A DNA stretch of 64,000 bases from Megaleporinus macrocephalus (taxonomy: Eukaryota > Chordata > Actinopteri > Characiformes > Anostomidae): NCBI GenBank assembly GCA_021613375.1, contig CM038720.1:43579178-43643177 (forward strand). The letters run 5' to 3'. The first letter of the stretch is position 1; every line of letters begins with the position of its first letter. Positions 1 to 10,517 of the stretch are shown in pieces. The notes beneath the pieces are model-generated. The model was not told the origin of the DNA. It ran no database searches and was given only the letters and a program-made list of their open reading frames with translations. The translations under genes were made by a program, and so were the position numbers.

Positions 1-2
1 TT

Positions 3-2305
3 ACTGTTCTTCCACAGACTTCAGTAGTTTCAGATCACTACCTAATTTCATATGAATTGAGTCTTAGTAAAAATGTATGTACACCCCGTTATTGCATGAA
101 ACGTTCAATAATGCCAAATACATCTCAGAACTTTATTGAAACTCTTCCAGATTTATCAACCATAATTTTTCCATCATCAGACCCAACCGAGCTAGACAGA
201 ATAACTGACTGCGTAGAAAATACGCTCCGACTAACTTTAGACAACGTTGCACCTATAAAAATTAAAAAGATGCAACAAAAAAAGCTCGCTCCGTGGTACA
301 ACAATGAAGTACGCACCTTAAGACAGACAGTACGGAAATTAGAACGCAAATGGAGAGTGACCAAGCTAGAGGTATTTCACTCTGCTTGGAAGGACAGCCT
401 TAGCAGTTACAGAAAGGCACTTATTAAAACACGTTCAGCATACCTGTCCACACTCATCGAACACAACAAAAACAATCCTAGAGTTTTATTTAGCACAATC
501 GCAAAACTTACCAAAAATCAGGCAGGGTTAGGGTTAGGGTTAGGGTTAGGGTTAACCCTAACCCTAACCCTAACCCTCAAATACCCGCCAACCACAGCAG
601 CAATGATTTCATGGACTTTTTCAATAGCAAAATCGAGAATATTAGACAAAAAGTTCTACCAATACGAGTAACCTATCCTTCATCCGGTTTGGCTCAAACA
701 GCACAAAATGTGATTTTAGAAGAAAGACTAGAAACATTTTCTCCACTACAGCAGACAGAACTAGAAAAACTTATCTCTTCCTCAACTTCTGCTACATGCA
801 CACTTGATATGATTCCAACAAGCCTATTGAAACAAGTATTACCAGCTATTATTAAACCTATCTTAACTATCATCAACTCTTCTCTTAGTCTGGGTCATGT
901 ACCTAAGTCTTTTAAACTAGCTGTGATAAAACCCTTGATAAAGAAGCCAAATCTTGACCCCAGAGAACTGTCCAGTTATAGACCCATTTCCAATTTACCT
1001 TTTATCTCTAAGATTTTAGAAAAGGCTGTAGCTCGACAACTCTGTTCTCATCTACATAAGAACAACATATATGAAAAATTCCAATCTGGTTTTAGGCCAC
1101 ATCACAGCACAGAGACAGCTTTAGTTAAGATAACAAATGATCTTCTTCTTGCCTCTGATCAGGGCCACGTATCTCTACTGGTGTTACTAGATCTAAGTGC
1201 AGCTTTTGACACTATAGATCACACTATTCTTTTGGACAGGCTAGAAAATATAGTTGGAATCACAGGAACAGCGTTATCCTGGTTCACATCTTACCTTAGT
1301 GATCGCTTTCAGTTTGTAAAGATAAATAATGTATCGTCTAACACTACAAAAGTGAAATATGGAGTTCCACAAGGTTCTGTTTTAGGTCCTCTGTTATTTA
1401 CACTATATATGCTACCATTAGGCTCAGTTATAAATAGACATGGAATTAGTTTCCACTGTTATGCCGATGATACACAACTGTACATATCAGCCAAACCAGA
1501 TGACAAATCCAGATTAAATAAGATAGAAGATTGTGTAAGAGATATTAGACTTTGGATGCTACAGAACTTCCTTCTTTTAAACCCAGATAAAACGGAAGTT
1601 CTCCTCCTCGGCCCAAAGGCTGCTCGGACTAAATGTTCAGATTTAATGTTAAATCTTGCTGACTTCTCTGTAGTTCCTGGTTCAGTAGCCAAAAATCTTG
1701 GTGTAACAATTGACTCAGATCTGACATTTAATCAACACATCGGTAACATTACAAGAACAGCGTTTCTTCACCTACGAAACATTTCAAAGTTAAGAAATGC
1801 GTTATCTGTGTCTGATGCTGAAAAGTTGATACATGCCTTTATAACCTCAAGGCTAGATTACTGTAATGCATTATTGTCAGGATGCTCCAGCAGGAACCTG
1901 AATAAACTCCAGTTAGTTCAGAACGCTGCAGCTAGAGTACTAACTAAAACCAGGAAATTTGATCACATCAGTCCAGTTTTATCAGCGCTACACTGGCTTC
2001 CTGTTAAATTCCGTATCGACTATAAAATTTTATTACTGACGTATAAAACCCTGCACGGTCTCACACCGGAGTACCTGCAAGATCTAATTTCCTATTATGA
2101 ACCGCCACGTTCACTCAGATCACAGGATGCTGGTTTTCTAATAGTTCCTAAAATTCAGAAGACTACAATGGGGGGAAGAGCTTTTTCCTACAAAGCCCCA
2201 AAATTGTGGAATAATCTCCCAGTTAATGTTCGGGACTCTGACACAGTCTCAATATTTAAGTCTAGACTAAAAACATACTTGTTTAGTGTAGCTTTTGGTA
2301 ATTAA
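3..2305 (+). pseudogene. L2 ORF2 (endonuclease C-terminus + reverse transcriptase), frameshifted
   Basis: The frame is open from position 3 and includes SDHYLI, the SDH motif at the end of an AP endonuclease domain. The first segment (3 to about 525) and the RT segment (about 575-2305) are in different frames; the change falls at the telomeric palindrome at 525-577. The RT is otherwise uninterrupted: [21 protein letters not shown] and the catalytic YADDTQ at 1460-1477, followed by a thumb-like C-terminal region with [11 protein letters not shown]. It ends at TAA at 2303-2305. The protein would copy element RNA at a nicked target. Because of the frame change this copy is probably not autonomous, although the RT part itself looks recent. 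Confidence 0.85.
525..577. repeat. Inverted telomeric repeat (GGGTTA)5 / (ACCCTA)n
   Basis: Five GGGTTA units (525-554) run straight into ACCCTA units (555-577). Positions 530-577 are a perfect 48-bp palindrome centred on GTTAAC. It lies inside the LINE ORF, between endonuclease and RT, where related L2 proteins have an ordinary linker, and it coincides with the frame change. Confidence 0.95.
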
Positions 2306-3132
2306 GCTTCTCTTTTAGATAAAGGCAGGAGATCTGGGGGTTCTTGGACACAGAGGTTTATGGTAAACTGAGATGTTGGTGCTGTTGTTCCACCACTTCA
2401 CGCGATCACACAGGTTTGTTGATGGTGGAGTGGGGGGACCCCAGTGTCTCAGGGTACTCTCATGTCCATGTTACCTTCTGGTTCTCTCCTTTTAGTTTAG
2501 GCTGTTATAGTTAGATCTGCCGGAGTCGCCAACCACACTCTAAAATTCTGAAAATTCATATTCTCTACAGTCTTACTCCTGAGCCCAACTAACTCTTTCT
2601 CTTTACTCTTCCTGAGGAAATGACTGTCCTCCTGTCTGTTGAAGGCTGTTGAAGGACTGATCATCGGGCCATCACCCCACCATCACCAGCCAGCTCACCT
2701 GTCCATTTACTGCTACACCCTCAGTTACATCACTGTGCCATCCAGATGCACCAGCACTGAGATAGGATGGGACTGTTTCAGCTCACGCCCACTTTACATA
2801 AAGACTGTCATAGACTGCCTCAGCCAGAGACTGCCTCAGTCATACACTGCCTCTATCTGTGCAGCTTCTAAAGCTTTGCTATCCAGATTTCAAACAGAGA
2901 CTCCTTTCTTTGGTATTTAGTTCAAACTGTAAATACTGTTTGACCAGAGGAGGATGGGTCTCCCCTTGTGAGTCTGGTTCCTCCCAAGGTTTCTTCCTCC
3001 AGTTGAGGGAGTTTTTCCTTGCCACTGTTGCCTCTGGCTTGCTCACTGGGGGGTATATGTTATAACTGTTTTCAAAACTCTGTAAAGCTGCTTTGAGACA
3101 ACATCGTTGTAAAAAGCGCTATATAAATAAAA

Positions 3133-3155
3133 TTGACTTGACTTGACTTGACTTG
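3133..3155 (+). repeat. (TTGAC)n tail of the L2 element
   Basis: Four to five units of TTGAC follow AATAAAA at the 3' end of the LINE. The OR target itself contains ACTTG at the junction, so the last unit may be target sequence or microhomology. Confidence 0.85.
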
Positions 3156-3954
3156 AAATTGGTAAATAACTTATGCCCACTAATATGAGGTGAGCTGTGC
3201 AGGTTTTCATAGCTTTCTTTCGTTCAACCCCACGAGCCATCTTAAGCAATGCAAAACCAATAACAATATATGATACAGTTATAAATATTAATGGAATAAA
3301 AATAAGTACAGCAATACAGAGAAGCCCCATTATAATATTTATAGAGTTATCATTACAGGCTAGTTTGTAAACAGGACCATGATCACAAAAATGACTGTCA
3401 ACAGTAGTCAATCCACAGAAGGACAGTCTGGTAATCAAAGATACAGTTAGAGTTATAATAGAAACACAGAATATCCACATAACACCAATAATCAGAGTCA
3501 TTGAGGTTTTAGTAACAATAGCGTGATACCTCAGAGGAAAACATATAGCTATTACTCTGTCATACGCCAGAGCCATCAGACTCAATGACTGCAGGGTCAT
3601 AAAAACCAAAACAAAGAACATGTTTGCCAGACAGTTTTCATAAGATATGTACTGATTATCAAACAGAAACATGTCCAGGAGCTTCGGGATGAGAGCAGAA
3701 CTTCCACCCAGATCAGACAAGGCCAAGTTAAAGACAGCGATATACTTAGCAGTGTGGAGAGTACGTGCCAGGTAGATGATGCCCATTATAAAAGAATTCC
3801 CCAAAACAGTCACAGCATAGACGAAGCAGAGAAACATATAGTAATACTTTGCATGTGGAATATTATAAAATCCATTAATGTAAAATGCAGAAGGACGATT
3901 GAAGGTTGCATTTCTTGAGGAAAGTGACCGCATGGTTATTATTTCAGCAGCCAT
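3151..3954 (-). pseudogene. Odorant receptor OR1, 3' truncated by L2 insertion
   Basis: Seven-transmembrane odorant receptor of the same fish family as OR2-OR6. The chosen start is the MAAEI methionine at 3952-3954, which aligns with the MAA start of its paralogues; an upstream in-frame Met at 4008 lies in the inferred intron. An NAT glycosylation site, the TM1 GN pair, the extracellular ENCLAN cysteine, ALAYDR at the end of TM3 and KKAMKTCTAHL before TM6 are present. Homology stops after YLPISS, where L2 tail sequence begins. The third extracellular loop, TM7 (NPIIY) and C-tail are therefore missing, about 60 residues. Residual ORF beyond 3151 is reverse-strand LINE sequence. The missing end may lie to the left of the window. 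Confidence 0.93.
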
Positions 3955-4103
3955 CGAACTTAACATGACCTGTAACAAAAAAAAAAAAAGTTGCACAGTG
4001 TAAAACACATCACTTGCTTAAAGAATAAAACTCATTAATGTGCTGTAATACAGTTCGATGGTTAGACGTAGAGACAGTGATACATAATAGTTTAATGCTT
4101 TAC

Positions 4104-4185
4104 CTACTCTACAGACGAGAGTTTATGAACATACAACAGGGATCAGACACTTTTATACTATTTATGGTGATGTCAATCCCTGCAG
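4104..4185 (-). promoter_or_regulatory. OR1 inferred promoter and non-coding exon 1
   Basis: On the minus strand a TATAAAAG box (4150-4157) precedes a short exon whose end is a donor TAG|GTAAAG at 4102-4103. The acceptor is a T-rich tract plus CAG at 3970-3972, giving a 134-bp intron just before the coding exon. A GGTGATGTC + CCCTGCAG block (plus-strand reading, 4166-4185) lies just upstream of TATA and recurs in the other OR genes. Exon and transcription start are inferred. Confidence 0.6.
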
Positions 4186-4189
4186 AACC

Positions 4190-5280
4190 TCTCCTGAACA
4201 TCTCTCTCCACATCATGTCATTTACCAGCAATCAGTCAGGAATTAATCAAGAAAAAAGGTGAAATGGTAAAGGATTGTAAAAACAAGGGTCCTATTTTGC
4301 AAAAAGAAATTATTTTAACTGAAATGTGTTCCCAAAGATGTTTCACTAACAGTCTGAAAATGTATACAAATGCAAAAACAACAAAAAGAAAGAATAAAGC
4401 AAAAAAAATGCAATAAGCTTCAAGCAGATATACTAAAACTCACCAGGTTCCAGAATGACTAGTCCATGATGTTGATGCAGTTCACCAATAATCCATTTAG
4501 TTTTACTTGTTATCTGAAGCCTCTGCAGGATAAAAGATGGCTGCAGATCTTCTCACAGCTTGTATCTGGCACAAAAACCCGGGACAGCCAATTAAAGCAA
4601 AAACAGAAAACCTGAATTCTGAAACTCTGAAAAGTCTAGAACTGAATCCAGACCAAATCCGGTAGGAAGAAAAGTAAAAAGAAAGAAGTGTAAGTGTACA
4701 AATACCAAATCATCATCCACCTAAAGCTAGAAACTACAAAACAAAAGTCTTTGAAACATCTAAACATAACATAACACAAACATGTGAAACATGCCTCAAA
4801 CTCACATTTCTCTCCAAATGCTTTCTTCTTCTCCCCTTAACATCAACCCAGAGGGTTAACACTGCCCCCTAGCAACTGGGGGAAAGAACCACCCGAGTAA
4901 CAGTAACTACACTTTGGCACAAAAAAGTGTGGGAGTGTGTCTGAGTTTCAGAATGAATAGCATGAAGAGTATTGACATTAAAGCCAGACACAGTCTGGAA
5001 CCAGTTCACTTGAACACCAGTTCACACCAGTATAACAGCTCAGGTGGGCAAATCCCCAAACAAATCATAAAAAAATTATTTTTGTCCAAGAATATCATAA
5101 AAACTGTAACCGCTATGAGACACAGACAACTTTATACAGTTTACTGGAATTTAACACTTACCTTGACATGCTGTCTCTGAGTGGACAGCAGATATTTGAA
5201 GTCATTTAGTGCGCTGTAAACAGAGAACATTTAAAATGCTAGCAATCTTTCTTGATTTTAAAAATCTCAAACATGGATTT
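4190..5280. other. Intergenic, no gene recognised
   Basis: AT-rich sequence between OR1 and the LINE tail at 5281. Short open frames here (for example 4914-5180) show no family resemblance I can recognise. Confidence 0.6.
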
Positions 5281-5489
5281 TGGATGTAGATAGATACATA
5301 GATACATAGATACATAGATGCTGTATTGATCCCAAAGGAAATTTAGCAGCTGGTAGCAGTTACACAGTACAAAACAAAGTACAAAACACAGTACAAAAAA
5401 ACAATAAGGTATATAACACAGTATAATAAAGAAGAATAAAGAACTCCAATAGTCAAAAAGAATATCTACAAGAATATATGAATACAACT
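5281..5489 (-). mobile_element. 3' end of a non-LTR element with TAGATACA-type tail
   Basis: Read on the minus strand this ends GCTAAATTTCCTTTGGGATC followed by AATACAGC and (ATCTATGT)n. That arrangement is the common end of teleost non-LTR elements (AAATTTCC..GGGATCAATAAAG then short tandem repeats). Only the 3' tail is present. Confidence 0.6.
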
Positions 5490-5677
5490 GGGCGACTGGT
5501 CTAAACGGTAACGGATATGACCTTAGGAGTTCAGGTGAGGAAACTTTATCTTTATCATCTTTTCCTGACAGTAAAAATAGTAATGTGATAAAGCCTGCCT
5601 CACGACCGCTGCAGTGTCCAGTAGTGGGGCGACTTGTTTTATGGGTAGTGTCGGGCGACTGGTCTAAACGGTAACGG
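5490..5677. repeat. 25-bp direct repeat, two copies 163 bp apart
   Basis: GGGCGACTGGTCTAAACGGT plus AACGG occurs identically at 5490-5514 and 5653-5677. The sequence between is unrelated to anything I recognise. It may be an internal piece of a repeat or a duplication scar. Confidence 0.85.
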
Positions 5678-5796
5678 TTTAAATCTGACGGTGTTCTAAA
5701 CGCTGTCTTGAGGACTGACTAAGTGGCACCTGCCTGTACCCTCTATGCCGGACAAGGGTACACAACAACGTGGCCTTCAGATGCCTCTCTGTGAGC

Positions 5797-6069
5797 TCAT
5801 TTGCTCTGGGTAGAGCAGGAATTGAACACTGACTCGCTGTTTAGCTTTGAGCAATGGGACTGCATGAAAAACCAATCCTCTCTTGGCCATCTAGCCACTA
5901 ATGCTAACTGTTCAAACTTTATAAAGAACTGTTCAACATCACCTGTGTCTTTGAGTTGTCCTGACCAGGCAATTGGCGCTGTCATTAAGTGCTCTTCCTC
6001 CATCTCTGGTCCAGACTCGACGATCAGACGGCCAGATAGAGAAGCGTAATTAGTCACTACACAGAACAT
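5797..6069 (-). pseudogene. Retroelement gag-like fragment
   Basis: A 90-residue minus-strand frame contains DVEQFFIKFEQLA followed by RWPREDWFF. This resembles the start of the capsid domain of fish Gypsy-type gag proteins (a pattern like VExFLxxFERxA..WPxxxW). Only this portion is recognisable, and the frame then loses similarity. Orientation and family are inferred from the motif. Confidence 0.5.
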
Positions 6070-6299
6070 GTGCCCACTGCTCCAGAGTCCAGTGGTGGAG
6101 CTTTACTTCAGCTGACACTCGGCGTTGTGCTCGGTGATGTGAGGCTTGTGCGCAGCTGCTTGGACATGAAGCTCCACAGGGTTAGTGCTTATGTTGAAGC
6201 CAGAGGAGATCTGAACTCTGCAGTTAGTGGTCAGCAGAGTGCTTACACACTATGCTCAGCACACAGAGTCCCCGCTCTGTAGCTTTACCTGCTCTGACA

Positions 6300-7950
6300 T
6301 TTCCTGACTGAGTTACTGTGATTCCTAAACGCTTCTAATGGTCAATCAAACTCTCACAGCTGATGGTGAAAAGGGAAGAAGTTTCACTTTCGAGTTATTT
6401 GCTGTAACGGTGGATCCTGTTATGGACCACGCTGGAGTTCAGTAGCTCTTTAGAACCTCACACTCTTTCACTAATGTGTGTAAAGACAGACTGCAGGGTT
6501 AGCTGCTTGATTACACACACCTGTAGCAATGAGGCTGAATGAAACACCTGAATTCAGAATTCATTAAGAGATGTACCAATATTTTTTGTCCATATTGTTG
6601 TGGAGGTTATAGGTAGATCTAGCTCTTTTAACACATATAGTGATATATCTTATTTATATGAGGTATTTGTACACTGTAATTCTGCCTCATTCAGATTCTT
6701 CTTGCTTGTTTGATGTCAAGTTCTTTCTCAAATTAAAGAAAAGATGTAATTCACACTGAGAGACGGAGATGGAGCATCAACCACAACAACACTTCACATG
6801 TTTTGGCTGTTCACAAATAATTTTACAAGTATACAGAACAAGTCAGCCGATGTTACAACTTTCCTCTAAAGTCAATGTCCAAACACAACTAATTCAGTAA
6901 AATCTTATATGAATTAGAGTATCTTCTAAATCTAAAAAAAAATCTATAAGTAAAAAGAGGCCATTTATTTTGACTACAAAACACACAATCATATAAAATA
7001 TATTTAAATTTATTGCATTAAATATATAATAAATATATTATTTCTAGAGGAATTTATTTCATTAATCCTTGCTACATGTTTATTGCATCTGTAATTTTTT
7101 TATGGATTTTTCATATTCCTTATTTTGATTTGGTTCCATTTTTGTATAATTGTTAGCTAAGAGTGTAAAGTGTGATCAATAAGTGTTCACCAGTAAGAAC
7201 AGCAGATCTGATTAGATCAGATGTAAATAATCATACATACAATACAAAGTAACATGAATATGTTATTGTGAGAGAAGTAGATCAGATCTTGATCCAGTTT
7301 GAAGAACAAAGTTAGGTTCCAGATTTCTCCTGGACGCCCCAGACATTGAATGAATGTATTCAGTTCCTTCAGCAGCAAATCTTGATTTAGCTTAATGAAG
7401 TACTGAGCAGTCAAAGCAGGTATTAGATGAGAACTGATAATAATACTGGGTTGTTTAGGAGAAGCTTGGAAAGGGTTAAATAAACACACTGACGTATGGA
7501 AAAGCACTATAATAATGTCCCCAAGTGAATAAGACTGTACTGTATATAATACTCTAAATACTCTGTAGAACATATGTAGTTTGTTAAATTAGACCACTTT
7601 TTATTATACATAAATACAGAAATACAGAAATTTATAGCCTGTATATATACCTGTCAGGCAGTTTTCTCATTGTTTCTAACATGGGTAAATATATATAACC
7701 AACATGCAGTGTAACTAAGCTGTATCAGGTCTCGACACTAAGTCACAGTCTGATAAAATTAATACATTAAAAGAAACACAATAAGCTAATCTATATATTG
7801 TACTATATATATAGTATGATAATATCTAGTATAATCAGTGAAAAGGTAGTAATTCTGCTTTTAACAATTAACACCAGTTTGAATCTACAGACATATATGT
7901 TGCCATTATGAAACACTGTTATTTCAGTTTATCACAGTATTTGTAACAGA
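6300..7950. other. AT-rich intergenic DNA, OR2 3' flank
   Basis: No recognisable gene. A 118-codon minus frame at 7217-7573 has no known motif and unremarkable composition. The part nearest 7950 is the 3' flank of OR2. Confidence 0.6.
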
Positions 7951-8934
7951 TCATTCCATCACAGTGTTCAGCATGATGCGTCTGTAGAGAACTTTAACAG
8001 ACTGCATAACTTCCTCTGTCTTTAGAGTGTAAATAATGGGGTTTAGCATCGGGGGAATAGTTTGTGTGAGGGCCGTATTAAATATCCGGACATTTGGACT
8101 TATAGGAATTACATAAGCTGCAACATAAATACTTGAAATTGGTAAATAACTTAAGGCCACTAATATGAGGTGAGCTGTGCAGGTTTTCATAGCTTTTTTT
8201 CGTTCAACACCACGAGCCATCTTAAGCAATGCAAAACCAATAACGATATATGATACAGTTATAAATATTAAAGGAATGAAAATAAGTACAGCAATACACA
8301 CAACTCCCATTATAATATTTATAGAGTTATCATTACAGGCTAGTCTGTGGATGGGGCCATGATCACAGAAATAACTGTCAACAGTAGTCGATCCACAGAA
8401 GGACAGTCTGGTAATCAGTGATACAGTTAAAGCAAAAATAGACACTGAAAAAATCCACATAACCACAATTATCAGAGTCATTGAGGTTTTAGTAACAATA
8501 GCGTGATACCTCAGAGGAAAACATATAGCTATTACTCTGTCATACGCCAGAGCCTGCAGACTGAGAGACTCCAGGGCCATGAAAACAAAAACAAAGAACA
8601 TGTTTGCCAGACAGTTTTCATAAGATATGTACTGATTATCAAACAGAAACATGTCCAGGAGCTTCGGAATAAGAGCAGAACTTCCACCCAGATCAGACAA
8701 GGCCAAGTTAAAGACAACGATATACTTAGCAGTGTGGAGAGTACGTGCCAGGTAGATGATGCCTATTATAAAAGAATTCCCCAAAACAGTCACAGCATAG
8801 ACGAAACATAGAAACATATAGTAATACTTTGCATGTGGAATATTATAAAATCCATTAATGTAAAATGCAGAAGGACGAATGAAGGTTCTATTTGTTGTGA
8901 AAAATGACTGCATGGATGATATTTCAGCAGCCAT
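7951..8934 (-). CDS. Odorant receptor OR2 (intact)
   Basis: 327-residue class-A GPCR, full length for a fish OR. It should sit in the ciliary membrane of olfactory neurons and couple to the olfactory G protein; the ligand is unknown. The start MAAEIS matches its paralogues. Seen in order: N-terminal NRT glycosylation site, TM1 with VLGNSF, intracellular loop LHTAKY (in place of the mammalian LHxPMY), conserved extracellular ENCLAN cysteine, ALAYDR after TM3, SFCGS..YFCDHG..LACNDNS extracellular loop 2 with three cysteines, KKAMKTCTAHL before TM6, and NPIIYTLKTEEV in TM7. No frame break. TM3 differs from OR1 at several positions. It belongs to the OR1-OR6 subfamily; no orthologue name is assigned. 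Confidence 0.95.
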   Translation of the reverse strand: MAAEISSMQSFFTTNRTFIRPSAFYINGFYNIPHAKYYYMFLCFVYAVTVLGNSFIIGIIYLARTLHTAKYIVVFNLALSDLGGSSALIPKLLDMFLFDNQYISYENCLANMFFVFVFMALESLSLQALAYDRVIAICFPLRYHAIVTKTSMTLIIVVMWIFSVSIFALTVSLITRLSFCGSTTVDSYFCDHGPIHRLACNDNSINIIMGVVCIAVLIFIPLIFITVSYIVIGFALLKMARGVERKKAMKTCTAHLILVALSYLPISSIYVAAYVIPISPNVRIFNTALTQTIPPMLNPIIYTLKTEEVMQSVKVLYRRIMLNTVME

Positions 8935-9077
8935 TACTCAACCTATGGAAAATGATGTTTTGTGTTAGTGGTTTGTAATTTAGTTCTTAGTTCTATTACT
9001 TAAACAGTAAGTATACAATGTAAACTTCTGAGTGAATCTATTGAAAATGACAAGTAATGCATACTGGCTTGATATAC

Positions 9078-9133
9078 CTGCTGCCTACGCCTAACAGCAA
9101 GGATCAGACACTTTTATAGCATTCGGTGACATC
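9078..9133 (-). promoter_or_regulatory. OR2 inferred promoter and exon 1
   Basis: Minus strand: TATAAAAG (9111-9118), then a short exon ending in donor CAG|GTATAT (9076-9077). The acceptor CATAG at 8943-8945 gives a 135-bp intron ending 8 bp before ATG. The GGTGACATC box is at 9125-9133, but the CCCTGCAG half found in other copies is missing here. Confidence 0.58.
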
Positions 9134-9179
9134 ACTGTCATCTACATCAGATAGGATATTGCGGTGACGGCTACAGGTC

Positions 9180-9470
9180 ATGTTGCAAACTAGGAGCTGG
9201 CTCGCAGAGTTACATACACTAAAGCCCATGGGAGGCATGCACCCAGTTTTAAAGGGTCTGTTTATGAGTTGTTAATGAGGGGTTGTGAAAGGTATATGAG
9301 GTTGTATTAAAATAAGTGCATAGTTAAAGTGGATTTAACTGTGTGGGCTTTGGTTGGGGGTGGTGGGGTAGGGTTAGTTAGTAGGGTTAGCTTTAGTTTG
9401 TGCCTCACTGCTCTTGTCATGAATAAAAGACTCTACAATTGCAAATCACCAGCGTAGCAATGAAAATTTA
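9180..9470. other. OR2 upstream flank
   Basis: No gene seen. A G-rich stretch at 9355-9395 includes short TAGGGTTAG-like telomeric-type units, too few to be called a telomeric tract. Confidence 0.5.
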
Positions 9471-9700
9471 TACCATGGTTCTTGATTATGGTACCCCGTG
9501 GTAGCATATATAAGACAAATAATATAGGTCCTAAGACAGAGCCCTTCCGAATACCATCTTTAACTTTAGTATGAACAGATGATACGCCCTTTACAAACTC
9601 CTGTTACTCCTACTAGGTTTTGTATGCTTTCTAGTAGGATAGATGGTCTGCACTAAGATCAAGCAGGTCCAGTAAGATTGTGTTTACTTGGTCAGCAAAT
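9470..9700 (-). pseudogene. L2-type reverse transcriptase relic
   Basis: The minus strand around 9480-9560 reads GSVLGPILFVLYMLP, the hallmark RT block of L2 elements. About 100 bp further upstream on that strand LLDLLDLSA and a QNLVGVTG-like stretch match the preceding RT region. Frameshifts and deletions break it up. No endonuclease or 3' end is seen. Confidence 0.65.
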
Positions 9701-10019
9701 AATTAAAGATCACTTACATTTTTCACTGGTGTTGTTTCAGTTCTATGAAAAAAAATCCAGACTGAAATGTTTAATGTATATAATTCCTGCACATGTAGGT
9801 GAGTAATTGTTGTGCTGTGATTTAAAGAAGAATTGTTAAATAATCTATGATTACACAGAAGATCAAATTAAGTCAAGAATATAGTTGCAGTAATAAAGCC
9901 AGAAGAATCCTGTGGTTGGTCTATGTGGATATTAATGCCTCCTACAATTATTACAATTATTATTAAACACGATAAAAGAATATTGGTACTCCAGGATTTG
10001 CTGAGGCAGAAGAGCTACA

Positions 10020-10517
10020 GATATGTCTCTGATGCCTGATATTTTGACTTCTGCCTGTTGTCTGGATGTCAAGTATTAGAATGCCTCTAAAATCCACTCA
10101 GCACTTGCAACTTTCTTTAACATGGACCTGCAAGATCAAGACTGCAGCAAGTGGTTCACCAAAATCACTGCAGTCCCTGTGTTGCACTTGAGTCTGAACA
10201 CAGTGGATGCAGAGGGTCTCAAAGCCCCATCTAGTACTCATTAGAGCACTAACAAGAACATCGCAGCTGGCCTGGTTGATGGGCTGCCCTCTCCTCTGAG
10301 CCTTCTGCCAAAGGTGGCCATGCCTTCTCATGATCCAGACCTGCACAGTCTTGCACATCTAGCAGCGGGAGTTCTGTCACATACTACCCTCTCCTAGGCC
10401 TATGTGGTACTGCATATAGCTACTACTACATGCCTCTGTTTTTCTTTTCTGGCCCCACCTTTATTTACCCATCATGGACTCATTTAGACTACTAGATATA
10501 CCGCTTATATACCTTTT
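10020..10517 (+). repeat. LTR-like fragment of the unclassified element
   Basis: 10025-10115 repeats the CTGCCTG..TGTCTGGATGTCAAG stretch also found at about 33700 and 39170. From 10373 the sequence TGTCACATACTACC resembles the start of the candidate LTR at 13054. The fragment fades toward 10517. Confidence 0.5.

Larger units (their letters stand above)
1..3155 (+). mobile_element. L2-clade non-LTR retrotransposon inserted in OR1
   Basis: A LINE whose left part runs off the window. It holds the C-terminal part of an apurinic endonuclease domain, a complete reverse transcriptase and a long 3' UTR (2306-3130). The end has the L2-like run of AAAGCGCTATATAAATAAA followed by a short (TTGAC)n tail. 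The RT wording ([27 protein letters not shown]) is that of fish L2 elements. The tail abuts OR1 sequence at about 3151, so the element truncates that receptor. L2 clade is recognised from family knowledge; the exact subfamily is not assigned. Confidence 0.88.

Noticed and set aside
525..577. Chromosome-fusion point
   Set aside because: The tract is short and sits inside a LINE ORF; a fusion would join two subtelomeres.
3955..4008. Upstream Met of OR1 giving an 18-residue extension
   Set aside because: It crosses the inferred T-rich splice acceptor and is absent in the paralogues.
7217..7573. 118-codon minus frame as a gene
   Set aside because: No motif, AT-rich, within the OR2 3' flank.
8177..8811. 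Plus-strand frames inside OR2 and the same kind inside OR3-OR6
   Set aside because: Antisense shadows of the receptor exons; they recur at the same place in each paralogue only because the coding strand is conserved.
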